From Onchocerca lupi (lineage: Eukaryota; Nematoda; Chromadorea; Rhabditida; Onchocercidae): DNA of 64,000 bases. The stretch covers positions 62,001 through 126,000 of the forward strand of contig JAOVVO010000010.1 of NCBI GenBank assembly GCA_028564675.1, read 5' to 3'. This document shows positions 52,026 to 64,000 of this stretch, piece by piece. Below the pieces are notes generated by a model. That model did not search any database, was not told where the DNA came from, and was given only the letters and a program-made list of their open reading frames with translations. Each line of letters opens with the position of its first letter. The first letter of the stretch is position 1. A program made the position numbers and the translations under genes.

Positions 52026-52253
52026 TAAGCACGGCAAGATTGATTGGCATTGCTGAGTTACTTAGACTTACAATTTTGCGGGCAGCCGATGATGCTAGAG
52101 GTCATGGAGCAGTTTATTCTGATGCGGAAGATGTGAAGGAGAAGATCGGGTGGAGGAAGCATAGGATCGGAATAATAAGTTCGTACCTTATGCTGCAATA
52201 TGCTTGCATCTTTGTGTTGCTGCATTTTCAGGTACATTTCATTGGTCTTCTGA
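52016..52253 (+). CDS. CENP-X/MHF2-like histone-fold protein (3' exons)
   Basis: CENP-X pairs with CENP-S in the inner kinetochore and, as MHF2, with FANCM at stalled replication forks. Exon 52016-52149 follows a GGGCAG acceptor and exon 52232-52253 follows TGCATTTTCAG; the donor is ATCGG|GTGGAG. The joined 51-residue piece begins DESVSTARLIGIAELLRLTI, continues through an Ala/Arg/Asp helix (RAADDARGHGAV) and ends DAEDVKEKIGYISLVF with TGA at 52251-52253. This follows the family order: short start of the fold, ELLrlf helix, EAA-type helix, acidic loop, V-E-D-(x)-EKvLpqLLLdF at the extreme C-terminus. The family is only about 80 residues, so about 25-30 residues are missing, to be supplied by an upstream exon not identified with certainty. 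Without the second splice the frame would run on to 52258. The call rests on pattern similarity over one small domain. Confidence 0.55.
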
Positions 52254-54515
52254 GGTGAATAGATTTCTGAGTTGAACAAAATGCCTTAGTTTTTCAAATT
52301 CTAGAAATAAGAGGAGTCGCATCAGTGTTAGGCGGTGATTTTAAAGCGAAATTGGTAACTTGGATCATTTTAGCTTTTAGCATTTCGTTTCAGTATTTCG
52401 GTAGCAAAAACAGCAGTTCATTTAGAGATGGTAGGGAATTGGTTATTTTTATCCAATCTATATCTACCTTATTACAAGCAGTTCTATTTATGAGTTGAAG
52501 TTCCAGAAGGATGAAATTTTAAGGCTTTAAACTTGGAAGAAAAAAGAGAAAGAATTGAATTGAAAATGGAAGGAAGTGGTTTTAAAGGTTCATTGTTTAC
52601 TTATTTATTTATTCCCGAACAATCTTGTTACATGATGGTAGAGGCTAAATCTCATTTCAGACTAGAAATGAAAACTGATAATTTGGTTATGAAGAGATAG
52701 CATATCTCCTCTGTTTCATTGATATGCTGTTCAGCTGTGGGAACAAGTTGCTTGCAAGGGAATATACTTGGCCATTATTTCTTATGGATGGTGGATAAGA
52801 GGACATGTCATTCTTCGTTCCTTTAGCATTATATATGTGGAATAAAACGATATCTTGAGAAAAATTAAGGATTCAACCTTTGTTGTTTGTACCTATCACA
52901 AATGGAATGCTAATGTCTGTTCTAAAATTGGAATATGCAAGGTTTTCCACTCAGAATTTGTTTTCAATGCCAAATATGGCTTTCACATCTTTATTCATCA
53001 TATTCATTCTAAATTTATCTCCTCATTGATACATTATATATTCATTTGCAATTCGTACCATTCCCATCCATCATCTTTGAACTAGTTTTGATGTAATCTG
53101 CGAGTTTGTTAATGAATATATCTGTTTATCTATCAGTCTCTTTACTTTCTTTTTTTTTGAATAATTTATTATTCAGGCTTAATAAGTTAATTCTATTATG
53201 AACGTCGCATCCTATTTTCTTTCTAATTACTTTTTATATTCCACTGAATTATTATCGACTGATATTATAACTGTTACTGCATTCCTTATTCTATTATTTT
53301 CTATAACAAATTTCATTGGATTTTTTGTGATCGAATGTGAAACAATTATTTTAACTCACTGTTTATGAGTATATGTTTGTACGCAGTAACCAGAAAATTT
53401 TGTGGTGATGAAGAAATGTGAAGAAATTCAAGAAAGCACGTCGAGAAATGATGTTATATATACGTTACGAAAGTTATTAAACTTCAGTTCAAATGGCTTG
53501 CGGATCTTCCATGAATGAAACGAACTTTATTGATAGGTTCATGGTGCACTTTGATTATGATCTTTAGAAACTCTATAAAGTGCTTTTATTCGATTTCTTC
53601 TTGCAAAGTTTGATTCTTACATCATTCTTTTTTTAGTTTCCTTTGCTTTTTCCTTTCTTTTATTCTCGACATCAACGACAGTGGAGATCTTTCTTACAAA
53701 TTCTTCTTTTCTTTTTTTTTTCCTTTCTAATTGCTAGAAATTTTGAATTTTAAAATCAGAATGATGCTGGAAGAACATGCTAATTTTGGAATTCAAAATT
53801 ACTAACAATCAAAAAAAAAAAAAAAATTGGGATTAAATAAAAGCAGTGAGCTACAGCATTATAATTAAAAATTATTGGCTGGTAAGATCAAACAAAATGA
53901 ATTTCGCCTCAAATCATTAAAATCCAAATTGGTGATGATTGAGAGCAAAAAATAGATCTCTTTTTTTATTTAGTGGCCTATTAATGTGGTCTACTGCCTA
54001 CTGGTCCATTTTATCCTCATTACTACTGTCTTGAGGTGATGGCATTGATTGATTGGACAATTTCTTATCCTTCATGCTAGCGCTAATCAGCCTAATAATA
54101 AACGTTTCGAGCCTTCAACAACCGTGTTCATATGGAAATCAATTTATTATGCTGTAAAAAGAGAAATTTGTAATGTAATGGAAGATTGAAATAATGAATA
54201 TGAAAATTACATAAACAGGGAAATAGCTACAAAGAGAGAAAGAGGGAGAATAGAGTTTGAATTTTAAAAAGTGATGTATTAGTGAAATTAATAAACAAAA
54301 TCGCCGAAATAATGTTAAATTACTTCTCAAACTAAATGAGATGTCAAAGCGAACTGTGTAAAAGACATCGCCGCTGATTCATTTCTATCTTCCATTCACA
54401 TTCATTGTCTCATTTCTTTTTTTAATGCATTTTATTCATTGTAGATGCGAGATCGATGATCGAGAATTGAAAAGGCTGTATTATTGAAAATTGCTTGAAA
54501 ATAATTTAAAAAAGC
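52254..54515. other. intergenic, CENP-X-like to WDR47-like
   Basis: No exon supported. I looked here for LisH/CTLH-coding exons of the WDR47-like gene and found none. Open frames such as 52855-53085 have no splice context. Confidence 0.4.
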
Positions 54516-57500
54516 ATGTCGTCCCCTAATTTTAGTGCCTTTGGTACTCTTTTCTCTCAGGTGATCTCTTTGCTCTACGTCAACAGTTCTTTATCTAGCT
54601 TTGAAATTATAATCTAATTTAAATAATTGTGGTTATAATTGAAATTATTAGTTATATCATTATTTGATGTGTTATATTAATAAATCAGCATTAATATTAG
54701 ATAACTAAGCACTGTATAGAAAGAGTATCATAATTTAGTAACGAAAAGAAGTATAGCAGAATTCATTGAATAAGGGAAATAAAATTTTCAGTAAATCTCT
54801 ATCGATAGATTTTTGAAAATTGAGCATGATAGAAATTTCTGATTTCAATTTTTTTTTCTATAAGTATTTAGAAACGAAGACAGAATGATGCGAATCATAT
54901 AGTCTGTCTCTTGATGAAGCGTAATTTGCAGACTGCGAGCAAGCCAACATGGAAGAGTGCAAAATGTTGCCTGAATCAGAAGGCATCCTGTTTCGATATC
55001 ACTCCTGATGGTTCTTCTTTTTTGATTGGTCAAGCTAACGGTCAACTCATTACGTTATGCATTTCGTGAGTCATTTGTTTGCTATTTATACCTTTTCCTG
55101 TACTGTAATCGAATGCTTGATGCATAAGATGTGAAGAGAAAGGGCTTAGAAAGTTGAGAAAATTAGAGAAAGTCGCCGTATTTGCGGCGATGAAAATTGA
55201 AGAGACAACGATATTTATATATGTAGTAGACAGGAGTTATTAATATATACTGTTAATTCCAGCTTTCCTTGCTGGGGACTAAAAGTTCAGTCTACTCAAC
55301 AGTCACGAAATTTGTATTTTATTGCTGAGTATTAAGGGATGGAGAACTGATGGTATCAGACTCATACGAACGACATCAGTCCAAAATCACCGACATTGCA
55401 TTCAATCCAACAGCCGACTTGATTGCTACTTGTTCCAATGAGAATAAAATTGAACTGTCTTCATTTCGAACGGATCTATCTAAATCAGGTCTAAATGAGC
55501 AATAATTTTGAGTTTAAAATTTCAGTGAAGTAGATGTTGCTGTGAAATCTTCACCATTTAGTCTTCTTTTTCGTCTTTGTATTGTGTTTGAGTAATCAGT
55601 TCTGATAGCGTTTGCAATAAATCAGTACTAATTGGTAAGAAATAATTAAATATCTATAAATGAAGATCAGGAAAGCTTTAAAGCTTTTATGTTTATGGGC
55701 TTTATTATCGTGAGCGACAAGGCCTTGGAATGAATTAAAATAAATTCAGGAAACCAGAGGATTAGTATGTCGATGAATGAACCCGTGCGAGCACTTACCT
55801 TTATGGAGGATTTAGCCAGTCATTCCAATATCTTGTTCTCCGGTGTGGGTCGTCAAATTTGTATGATCGACTGCTCTTCGGGCACTTCATTCCGTATATT
55901 GGAAGGTCATAAAGGTTAGAAGCTATCTCGATTAGGGGGGATACTGATGGCAATTTGCGCTACTGAAAAGTATATGGACATATTAGAATTAGTTAATTTT
56001 CAATTTATTGATACTGATTTGAATAAAGAACTATGTAGGTACTACTAACTAAAAGAGAAGACTAGTTCAGGAAAAAAAATCGCAGAAATGAATAATTTAA
56101 AGCATCGTAATTCTTTTCTTAAATGCTATGTTAAATTTATACTCTAAAACTATTGTAATTAATTAATTTCGCAAAAAAATTCTCAAAAAAAAGTACAGAA
56201 ATCTTTGAAAAAAGAACTGTGCAATAAAATTAAGACTGGAGAAAAAATAAAAAGAAAATATGATTTAGAAATGAAGGATTAAGTCTAATATTAATCAACA
56301 GGAAAAATAACTTTAATTTAAATCGGAAAATAGCATCTTAAAATCCAAGCTCATGCTACAGGTGTAGTAACAGCATTTTGCACATGGGGTGGTTGTCTAT
56401 TCGCCAGCTCATCGACTGATAAAACGATCCGTATCTGGGATGCGCGTGTCACAGAAGCTGTCAAAGTATTCGATCCACTTATAAAACCTGGAGGTTTATT
56501 TTTTGTACGTATTCTTTAACAGACAAGAAAGTAGGACAAAGCATAGCAAATCATAATTCTCTGAATATCTTTTCTCACCTCTTCATTAAATTCTTTGCTA
56601 AAAATTAATTAAGTATTAAGTTATCCATTCAGTGCTACCTATCTCAGATCTCGTCACTGCTACCTTTCTTCTCTTTCTATATTTTAACTAATTTATCAGA
56701 TCTGCTGAAATTTCGATACTCTTTATATCAAAATAATCTGGAGGATCAAGTTAGAGATATCTTTTATAATCCTTATTTTCTGAAGAAAAAGTCTTTTCAC
56801 TCTTCCACATAATAAATATAAATAGAAATATATATTATGTTATGCTGTCGAGCCTTAAAAATCTTCAGTAATTTTTCTTAAGTAGCGGGTGCTTTTCACG
56901 TGGATGGTAGCGGTCGAATTTTGGTACGTGGTGATGGAAGCGGTGAAGTTCATGTATATGATACATTATCAACCAAAAAAATTATAACTAAACGGATTTC
57001 TACGCGACCAATTTTTTGCCTTCGTATTGCTAACTCACAACGGTTTATGGCTACCGCTGATGAAAAGAGGTAATGAAGTTCTGAGAATCAAATTGAAATG
57101 AAAATTGAAAATATTGATCTGTCATTTTTTGTTTTTTTATTATTGCTTTGAACTCTACTTAACCGTAATTAATTCTCGAAGATTTCATTTCTTTTCTTTT
57201 TTATGACCTCAATTGGCTATGCATATTTGCTTATTTTTCTCCTCCCATCCTTTTTTATCAATTTCAGAATCAATCTATGCGATTTACGGGATATATTTCA
57301 AATACCTGAACCGTCATGTGTTACAAAATGCATCAGGAAATGCATTGTTCTCAAGTTTGTAATATTATTTGGTACTTTTAATGTGGATGAAATTCAGTAG
57401 GGGTTGTAAATTAATATGTATCAGTGATTTCGTTTTAAAATCTACATATTTTAAGCATTATCCCAAGATGTACCCTTACCAACCTGAAGCATGCAAATTT

Positions 57501-57602
57501 AGATGGCATCCCATGAAACCGTCGTTTGCAATGCTAGATAATGAAAGTACCTTGAATTTGTGGCAGTTGGAATACAAAAAATCTTGTACAATGGACGATT
57601 GA
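54516..57602 (+). CDS. WDR47: WDR47 (nemitin)-like WD40 protein
   Basis: WDR47 is a neuronal, microtubule-associated WD40 protein. Exons: 54516-54560, 54932-55065, 55337-55488, 55750-55914, 56362-56493, 56886-57069, 57268-57354, 57425-57602 (about 358 residues). The proposed start reads MSSPNFSAFGTLFSQ and joins in phase to TASKPTWKSAKC. The strongest family evidence is the order NEPVRALTFMEDLASHSNIL, a Cys-containing strand, LEGHKGVVTAFCTWGG, then SSSTDKTIRIWDARV, which follows the WDR47 DGTIRDLAFMEG / LSGHTGHILALYTWSG / SGSQDKTVRFWDLRV series; later HVDGSGRILVRGDGSGEVHV and the terminal CKFRWHP...STLNLWQLE match its last two blades. The final intron is uncertain: acceptors at 57398, 57424 or (with donor after 57346) 57455 all keep frame. 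Human WDR47 has about 920 residues with an N-terminal LisH/CTLH part; none is seen here, so either the gene is short or 5' exons were missed. Confidence 0.8.
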
Positions 57603-57788
57603 ATTCAAATATCGATCTTAATTATATATAATTTTTGAACAGCAGAAGATACCATCGAAATCGGTATTTGAATGCAATGGATAAACACTTCATGTTTTGA
57701 ACAATGAATTTTATTCATTTAACTAATTTTTAACTTTCTTATGTATGTTGCTATAAAATGAAATATATTGTGATTGATTTTATCCATC

Positions 57789-57794
57789 ATTAAA
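57789..57794 (+). promoter_or_regulatory. possible poly(A) signal ATTAAA of the WDR47-like gene
   Basis: ATTAAA variant 187 bases after the stop codon; no AATAAA was seen in the preceding 3' sequence. Confidence 0.25.
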
Positions 57795-59112
57795 CATTAA
57801 GATATGCCGGTTGTGATCATCATATAAGAAGAGTAATATTTTTCTTTACAGTAATGGAAATATACACACTAATAAGTTCTATAAAGCATTTTCATAGCAA
57901 TATATGAAGAAACTAGCAGAGTTTCATAGTGTTTAAAAAAAATTTGAAAATACGAACAGTTATCGTATATATCGGGCGATTAGATAAGTAATCGATCGTG
58001 AACTGATTTTGTATGACTAGTAATTTTTATTATAAACTAGCTGGACTCCAGCTAGTCCATATAAATAAAAATGCATATGTTTATTTCTTCAAAATTTTAA
58101 ATCTCCGAAAGTTCTTAAATTGTGCCTTATCTATATAAAAATGGGCACCTATTCAAGTGCAGCGTTGTGTCAAGATTTTAAATCAATCGGTGAAGAACTT
58201 GAAATATAGTAATGTTGTGTATTCTGTGGAAATATTGTAAGAAAACGTTGGAAACCTTGAAAGGCTGTGGGGAAATGAGCAACGAACATTTACGTCTTTA
58301 TTTATATGGATTATCCAAAAATTTTGTCTGCAATAAATGTTTTTTTTTTTAATTATCTTCATGATCTGTAAAATGTCGAGCTGCATTTCTAAATAGACGG
58401 AAAAATCTAAATCCATGAATAACTTGCGACAGATGCGAAAAAAAGTAAAAGGAGTGACTCATAATTAAAACATAGTAAACAATTCGTCAATAATGCTGTC
58501 GAGATAATGTTGTGTATATGTGATGCACCGATGTGAATATTTATATGTATAAACATCCATATATATGTCTTGGGATTCTCAAGAAAAAATGAGAAATTCA
58601 TTATAAGCATATAGCATTTTTCAATGAATTTTTTTTTCTTTTTATAGCAACTAGTCTTTCTGTTTGGATAACGAATTGAACGAATTGCCAAGGGCTGGAT
58701 TTCACATTTTCCTGCATTCAGTTTGTGTCATGACTTATCTATTAATTTAAACTTCTCTCTTTATTCGCAAGTTCATTTTTGACGTGATATTTTGTATATC
58801 ATAAACACAAACTAAAAAAAAAGAAAATATTTTTTGCTACAAGAGAAGATCATTGCTTCCGAACGTCACTGATCGTGATTTGGCCTAAAAGTGATCATTT
58901 GATCACTAAATTCATGAGGAAATTGCTGATATTTCTTGCCTTTATTTGCATTTAATGGACTTTTCTGATTTTTCTCATACAGTATCCACGAAGCTATTCC
59001 TCTTAGAGGTAACTAATGAGGATTTTTTCGTTGGCATGAAACTAATAACTTAAGGAATTCAATATTTCGAAATGATATCCACGGTAGATAGCCGGTCTTT
59101 TTTGTCTATGAA
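57795..59112. other. intergenic, nothing supported
   Basis: AT-rich sequence with short frames only. A small palindrome-like repeat of CTAGCTGGACTCCAGCTAG is visible at about 58036-58054. Confidence 0.4.
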
Positions 59113-59244
59113 ACTGGAGAAAGTAAATTAGAGTATTTTGATTATACTGGAGAAGGTAAATTAGAGTATTTTGATTATACTGGAGAAGGTAAATTAGAGT
59201 GTTTTGATTATACTGGAGAAGGTAAATTAGAGTGTTTTGATTAT
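59113..59244 (+). repeat. four tandem copies of a 33-bp unit
   Basis: Units at 59113-59145, 59146-59178, 59179-59211 and 59212-59244 begin ACTGGAGAAGGTAAATTAGA. They differ only by A/G changes at two positions (GAAAGT/GAAGGT and TATTTT/TGTTTT). The unit length is a multiple of three, and the plus frame encodes TGEGKLEYFDY repeats inside an open frame from about 59089 (after an AGATAG site) to a TAA near 59272. Both differences change the amino acid (Ser/Gly, Tyr/Cys), which does not suggest protein constraint. The minus frame is also open. Confidence 0.9.
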
Positions 59245-62200
59245 ACTGAATCAATTAAAGACATTATATAATAATTTGCTCTTGTTATAACCATATACAT
59301 AAAACACCAGCTATCTACTTGATAACGACTATCTTCATGTGATGAAATTTGACAAGAAGTTATTCTATCGCTCATAGATCACTGAATTGGGAATTTATCT
59401 TATCAAAATTTCCAAAAAAATTGGCCAATTTTGAGAAAATTAGTGTAGTAAAATAAGATTTACAAAGAATCAGTCACCCCTAAGTCGACAAACAATGTTT
59501 CTCGCAAGTTTTTTTTTTTTCTCTCAAGAATATTGCTTGGGCTTAAAAGTTTGGGAGAATTACTTCCGGTCTATGCAATAAATTCTTTGGTTTGCAAATC
59601 GGAAAATAAATTTATCCAATTTATATAATTCACAGTTAAAAATTGCCCTTCTTTCCCATTTGATTTCAGAACAATTTTCTCTTTTCCATATATTTCTTAG
59701 GATAAAAGTGCTTGTTTGTAATGCCACTTAATGTCGTCCACCTCCCCTGCAGTGAATTATTGTTTGTTGGTATTCATTTCATCCAATTTTTTGCCGGAAT
59801 CTATCGATCCATGCTATTGTAACAATTTTGCTGTCTAATATTCAGACAAAGGGAAAAAAAAGTTCGGCCGTTATTGACAGCCTTCTTTCATCTTTTTTTG
59901 CCTTTTTCATTTTGGCCATATTGTTATGGTCTTATCAAATCTCGACCAATCGACAGTCGCAAAATGTCGCATATGATCGTTCTGTCCTTCGCTTTCCTTT
60001 CTCTCTTCCAATCTTTCCTTTTTTCACTCTTTAAATCTTAGGTACTCAAATTTTCTTGTGAAAGAATGAAAAAAGAAGTATGGAATTGAAAGATATATTA
60101 TAAAAGATTTTTCACTTTATAAAATTACTTAGTGAATGTTCCTTTATTTTCCATGCATACTTTCATACTTTTCACTTTTCACTTCGTTTCGCTTCTTTTT
60201 GTTCTTCGCTCCATTTTCCTAACTCTTGACCGACTATCTTTTTATTTTATGCAAAAAGGGTGTAATCATCGGGCAATTGATACTCACTTTCTGGATACGA
60301 CGGCTACTTTGCTGATTGCTAGTCAATGGATCAGAGCCCTTGATTATTGATATATGGATCAGAGTTGTGACCTTGAGAGCCATCGTGAGATGAGACATTG
60401 GACAGTCAGTAAATGAACTTGAATTCATGTCATTAGCAAAGCATTCACCTCAAATGGCATTTATATTTGTTTCATTGGACAATCTGAAAGTCACATGCAC
60501 CAGTTTAGCTTCATTTTATGAATTAACTTACGCATAATTTATACTTCCGTACATAAATAATCACTATAGATAGAAAAGCTATCAAGAAGACTAAAAAGGA
60601 AAAATATGTATCTCTATATACATGTGTATGATGCTGCCAATGTTTATTTCACTGACACTTGAATGAGAGATTTGCAGAATCCACGATATTATTCTTTATT
60701 AGATATATTAATGAAGATCACTCAAAGCAGAAGAGAAATCGATAAACTAAATTGAACAACGACAAATTTCCAGAAATATGATGAGTAAGTCATGGTCTAG
60801 AATACAATATTTTACCATAAAGCTTGCATATGTTTAGAAGACATTCTTCACATGTTATAGAAAACGCTCATTTCTCGCTATATATCTTAAAGAATTTCAC
60901 AACTCTCTCGTTTACGAAATGATGCAAAAAAGAAGACTTTTCGACTTAAGCTTGTCATCTGAAAAGCTTGCAAAAAAAGCTACAGAAAGTGATGACTGAC
61001 CAATGGATATCATTCAATTTTCAAAGCAAAGTTGCAGACGTTGAGTTGTGATTCTATCATCTGAAGATCTACCTATTACTCAATATGATTGAACTATCGA
61101 ATTACTTGATCAAAGATTTTGATGAAAGTAGAAATGAAGGAAATAATATATCTTAGGTGCGCTTCCTTCCGCTGTTGTGTATTGACTGTGTATCGATTTG
61201 TAGCTTGATTTGGATGTAAATGACAACTTCACTGTTAAATTATTTTCGTTTTTCCTAGAAGGATATATGAAGTATTGCATCTTAAATTCTTCTTAAATGT
61301 CTTATTCGATTTGCAACTCCCTTATTTTCTCTTTCAAAAATTTGCTCTCTTAAAATCAATCATTTTGTCTTTAGCCATTCTTACTAATCCTTTTTAGATT
61401 TTCTTTTCCTCATCGCCCTTACCTTTATCCCATCATTATTACAGTAATTCACGGCAATTGCCCTCGCATCAAGTAATCTGCAATCAGGAATTCGAAGTAT
61501 CAAGATGTGGTGATAAAAAATATGTTCCCCAGTAACTACTGTAACTTTTAAATTGCAGCTTCAAAAAAATACATTTCGATGATTTAACGCAAAAGCATGT
61601 AGCTGTGGCAGAAAACATGCCTTGTGGACTCAAATATTTCATCTCTTCATGAGCCATTCCTTGATGTGATATTCGGGATCTTGATTACCTGTTGTAAGTC
61701 ACCATCTTCATCGAGAAAGCACTAATTGATAATTCGCACTATGAATTGATGAAGAAAATGGCAGAATTCGATAATTCTTGCAAGTATGAATAACATTTAG
61801 TTCATTAAGACGATTAAAAAGCTAATAAAAATGAAGAAGCGCCATTGCCTCATTAATTCTAATTTTCAAAATCGTATCCAATTGTAGTGAAAGAAATTTT
61901 CTTACCACTGTCTAGGTCATAAATAAATTATAAAAAATGAGCCTAAAACTTTTATTTTCGAGAAAAATATGGCGAGTTACCTGCATCGTTGAATTTTCTG
62001 TTTTAGTTGCTAGAATTGACGTTTTATTTTATACCTACGGAAAAGAAAAACGGACGCATATCAGGAGTCAAGAATTTTAGGTCTAAGAATTCATAAATCC
62101 AGAAACTAAAAGTATTACCATATCCTTTAATCAGAATCATTGATCATCATTTTATAGAAATCAATTTATAAAAACTCGAGTTAATGACATATGGGCAAAT

Positions 62201-63639
62201 TTCAAGCACAATTATTTTAATATTAATTTGTTTTTATCATTCTGGCTTCATTTCAAAAATTTTTATTACAATTTATGGTAATTCATGATTTGATAGAAGT
62301 GTTCAATCGAAAAAATGCTTGTTATTCAATGGTTTATATATTCCGCAATAATTTTTTTTTTTTTAATTTTAGCACTAGAATAAACTTTTTTTTACTTGTA
62401 TTGCTGTTTTCATTTATTACCAAACTATCATTCTGAATCTAAATTGCGTCCTTCAAGCTTTAATTGGAAATTTGAGGAATGAGAAAAACCAAGTGAAAAG
62501 CCGAGAAAAACCAGTTGTTTTAATAGAAATTTAAACTCATATTCAATGAAATCAAATAAATTTCGATTTTATTACAATCGAGAAATCAGATTACATAAAT
62601 TCATAACTTGAAATGCTAAATTAAATTACTTTGTTGTATCTAATCAAAAAAAAGATTTGAAAACTAAAGCAAAAACTATTTTCGCTTAGTTTGAGCGGTG
62701 AGAGCAAAGCAGAATTTCCTCAAAAAAAAAAAATTTGAATCCCGAATGTAGTAGTGACGACGACATCAGCACTTCATTATTTCTTGAGACACAAGATGAG
62801 AAGAACAGTTTGATAAAAGTAGCAAATTCTGTGATTAAGTGATGAGTGTTCTCTAAATTCTGTGATGTTTATATTTGCTTCTTCTCTTTGATTTTTCTTT
62901 TTTTTTTTTTTTTTCTTAATGATGTTCGTCAATAACAGGGAGAGAACTCTTCTTTATATATTAGGACATTTTAAAATTACGAACGAACTATTAGTTCCAA
63001 CGAAACAGATTGATCATTGACTTCTTCAAAATTAATGGAAAAAAAATATTGAAAAAATATCAGTTTCACATAGATTTTAATTTCTTAAATTTTTTTTGAA
63101 ATATTGGCCTGAAAAGTTATAAAAAATGACGTTTATTGAAATGAAGATTTTCTTCACGATCTTCTTTTTACTTTTATATAATCTGAGACTTTTGATGTAT
63201 GATTTTGATAATCAAATTATTCAGGTTGTTTTACTAGTTGATTTAGGATTTTGAGTTTGACTATTCTGTGCACAACTTAGATGAATGAATTTCTTTCGGA
63301 TGGGGAAATCTTTATCTCAAAGTTTTTATTTAAGAATTTCAGTGAAACACTAGAGAGGCAAAAGATTATTCGCTTTACTTCATTGCTTAGAATTGTTTCC
63401 CCTAAAGGTTTTAACTTCTATGAATGTGCAGTTATCGCATTTGGAGGAATTCGCATATCATTGCATCTTTTTGCAAACTGAAAAGCAATTTGTCTAAACT
63501 TTAAACAATAATATTTATTTGCATTTCCCAAGAGAACACTAGAAAGTAAGAGGCGAAATTCTCAAAACAGCAATTTTTTTTTTACTTAGAAAAAGGAAAG
63601 CGCAGTTCTGACAACATAAACGATATTTTACTGATCCAG
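59245..63639. other. gene-poor stretch
   Basis: No certain gene. A 66-codon ATG frame at 63281-63481 (MNEFLSDGEIFISKFLFKNF at its start) precedes the exon-like frame at 63640 and could belong with it, but no splice junction links them. T- and A-runs are frequent. Confidence 0.35.
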
Positions 63640-63791
63640 AATTCTCTATGCCAGAAATAGTGGTTTCTGGCTGTGGCGGTAATCGCTATCAGGCAAAACG
63701 TGTAGAAAACATTGGAGTCAAGGCTATTTCTGCTGCTTCGATATCGGTTCCAACTTATTCTCAATGCTTCAATAAGATGTTGTTACATTAG
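63640..63791 (+). CDS. candidate terminal exon, unrecognised (weak Kunitz-like motif)
   Basis: After a GATCCAG acceptor (63639), or from the ATG at 63648, an open frame runs to a TAG at 63789-63791. It reads MPEIVVSGCGGNRYQAKRVE, then IGVKAISAASISVPTYSQCF and a short end. The SGCGGN segment recalls the F-x-Y-x-G-C-x-G-N core of Kunitz inhibitor domains, but the other Kunitz cysteines and the following aromatic are missing, so a functional Kunitz domain is not shown. The minus strand is also open over this interval, which lowers confidence. Confidence 0.25.
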
Positions 63792-64000
63792 GCTATAATT
63801 CTTTCTTAAATATGCATTCATTGACCTTTTTTTGCTTCAAATTTACATAAACTTCAATCGTCTTAACAAAAGTTCAAAGAACACACCAAAATACCTATCA
63901 CAAACATATGAGGCATGATGAAGCCAGAACTGAGCAAATTTTTAATGACTTTCCAATAGACAAACCTCTTATCTTTCTGTCGCATCAATGCCTTTCTTAT

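Noticed and set aside
1..64000. CRISPR arrays, rRNA, insertion sequences, viral genes
   Set aside because: No regularly spaced repeats, no rRNA-like sequence, no transposase or viral protein motifs seen; tRNAs could not be excluded without a covariance search.

Overview
This is a eukaryotic window, most likely from a parasitic nematode of the filarial/spirurid type. The sequence is strongly AT-rich. Its protein-coding genes are split into many short exons with nematode-style splice sites (TTTCAG acceptors, GTAAGT/GTATGT donors), and one gene has a TTTCAG site five bases before its ATG, as expected for spliced-leader trans-splicing. The lineage is an inference from gene structure and protein similarity; no species marker is present. 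All the well supported genes lie on the + strand.

Layout. 1-3.9 kb: mostly unassigned, with one minus-strand exon-like frame (1773-1963). 3.9-12.2 kb: a 24-exon SLC4 bicarbonate transporter of the Na+-driven clade (abts-1-like, 984 aa by my exon assembly). 14.0-16.8 kb: a 9-exon secreted/lysosomal DNase II (375 aa) with all catalytic histidines. 16.8-42 kb: a long gene-poor stretch holding microsatellites, small duplications, a G-rich island and a few exon-like frames, of which the best is a possible ankyrin/SOCS-box 3' end at 24.6-25.2 kb. 42.0-50.6 kb: a 16-exon LisH-WD40 corepressor subunit of the TBL1/TBL1XR1 (Ebi) family (657 aa). 52.0-52.3 kb: the last two exons of a tiny histone-fold gene resembling CENP-X/MHF2. 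54.5-57.6 kb: a WD40 gene matching the C-terminal propeller of WDR47 (nemitin). 57.6-64 kb: little, apart from a 33-bp coding-frame tandem repeat at 59.1 kb and a cysteine-containing exon-like frame at 63.6 kb.

The genes do not form an obvious pathway: membrane pH/bicarbonate transport, DNA digestion, transcriptional corepression, centromere/Fanconi histone fold and a microtubule-linked WD protein. Distances between them are too large for a typical tight nematode operon, although the three last genes are co-oriented.

Main points for a second look: (1) exon 5 of the SLC4 gene lacks an AG acceptor (it reads CG), and skipping it would stay in frame; (2) a DNase II intron is GC-AG and carries a 32-T run; (3) a near-perfect inverted repeat sits exactly across the 3' splice site of the CENP-X-like exon; (4) the WDR47-like gene shows no LisH/CTLH N-terminus; (5) several unannotated exon-like frames lie in the gene-poor interval. 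Exon boundaries were assigned by hand from reading frame, splice consensus and family similarity, without any database search.
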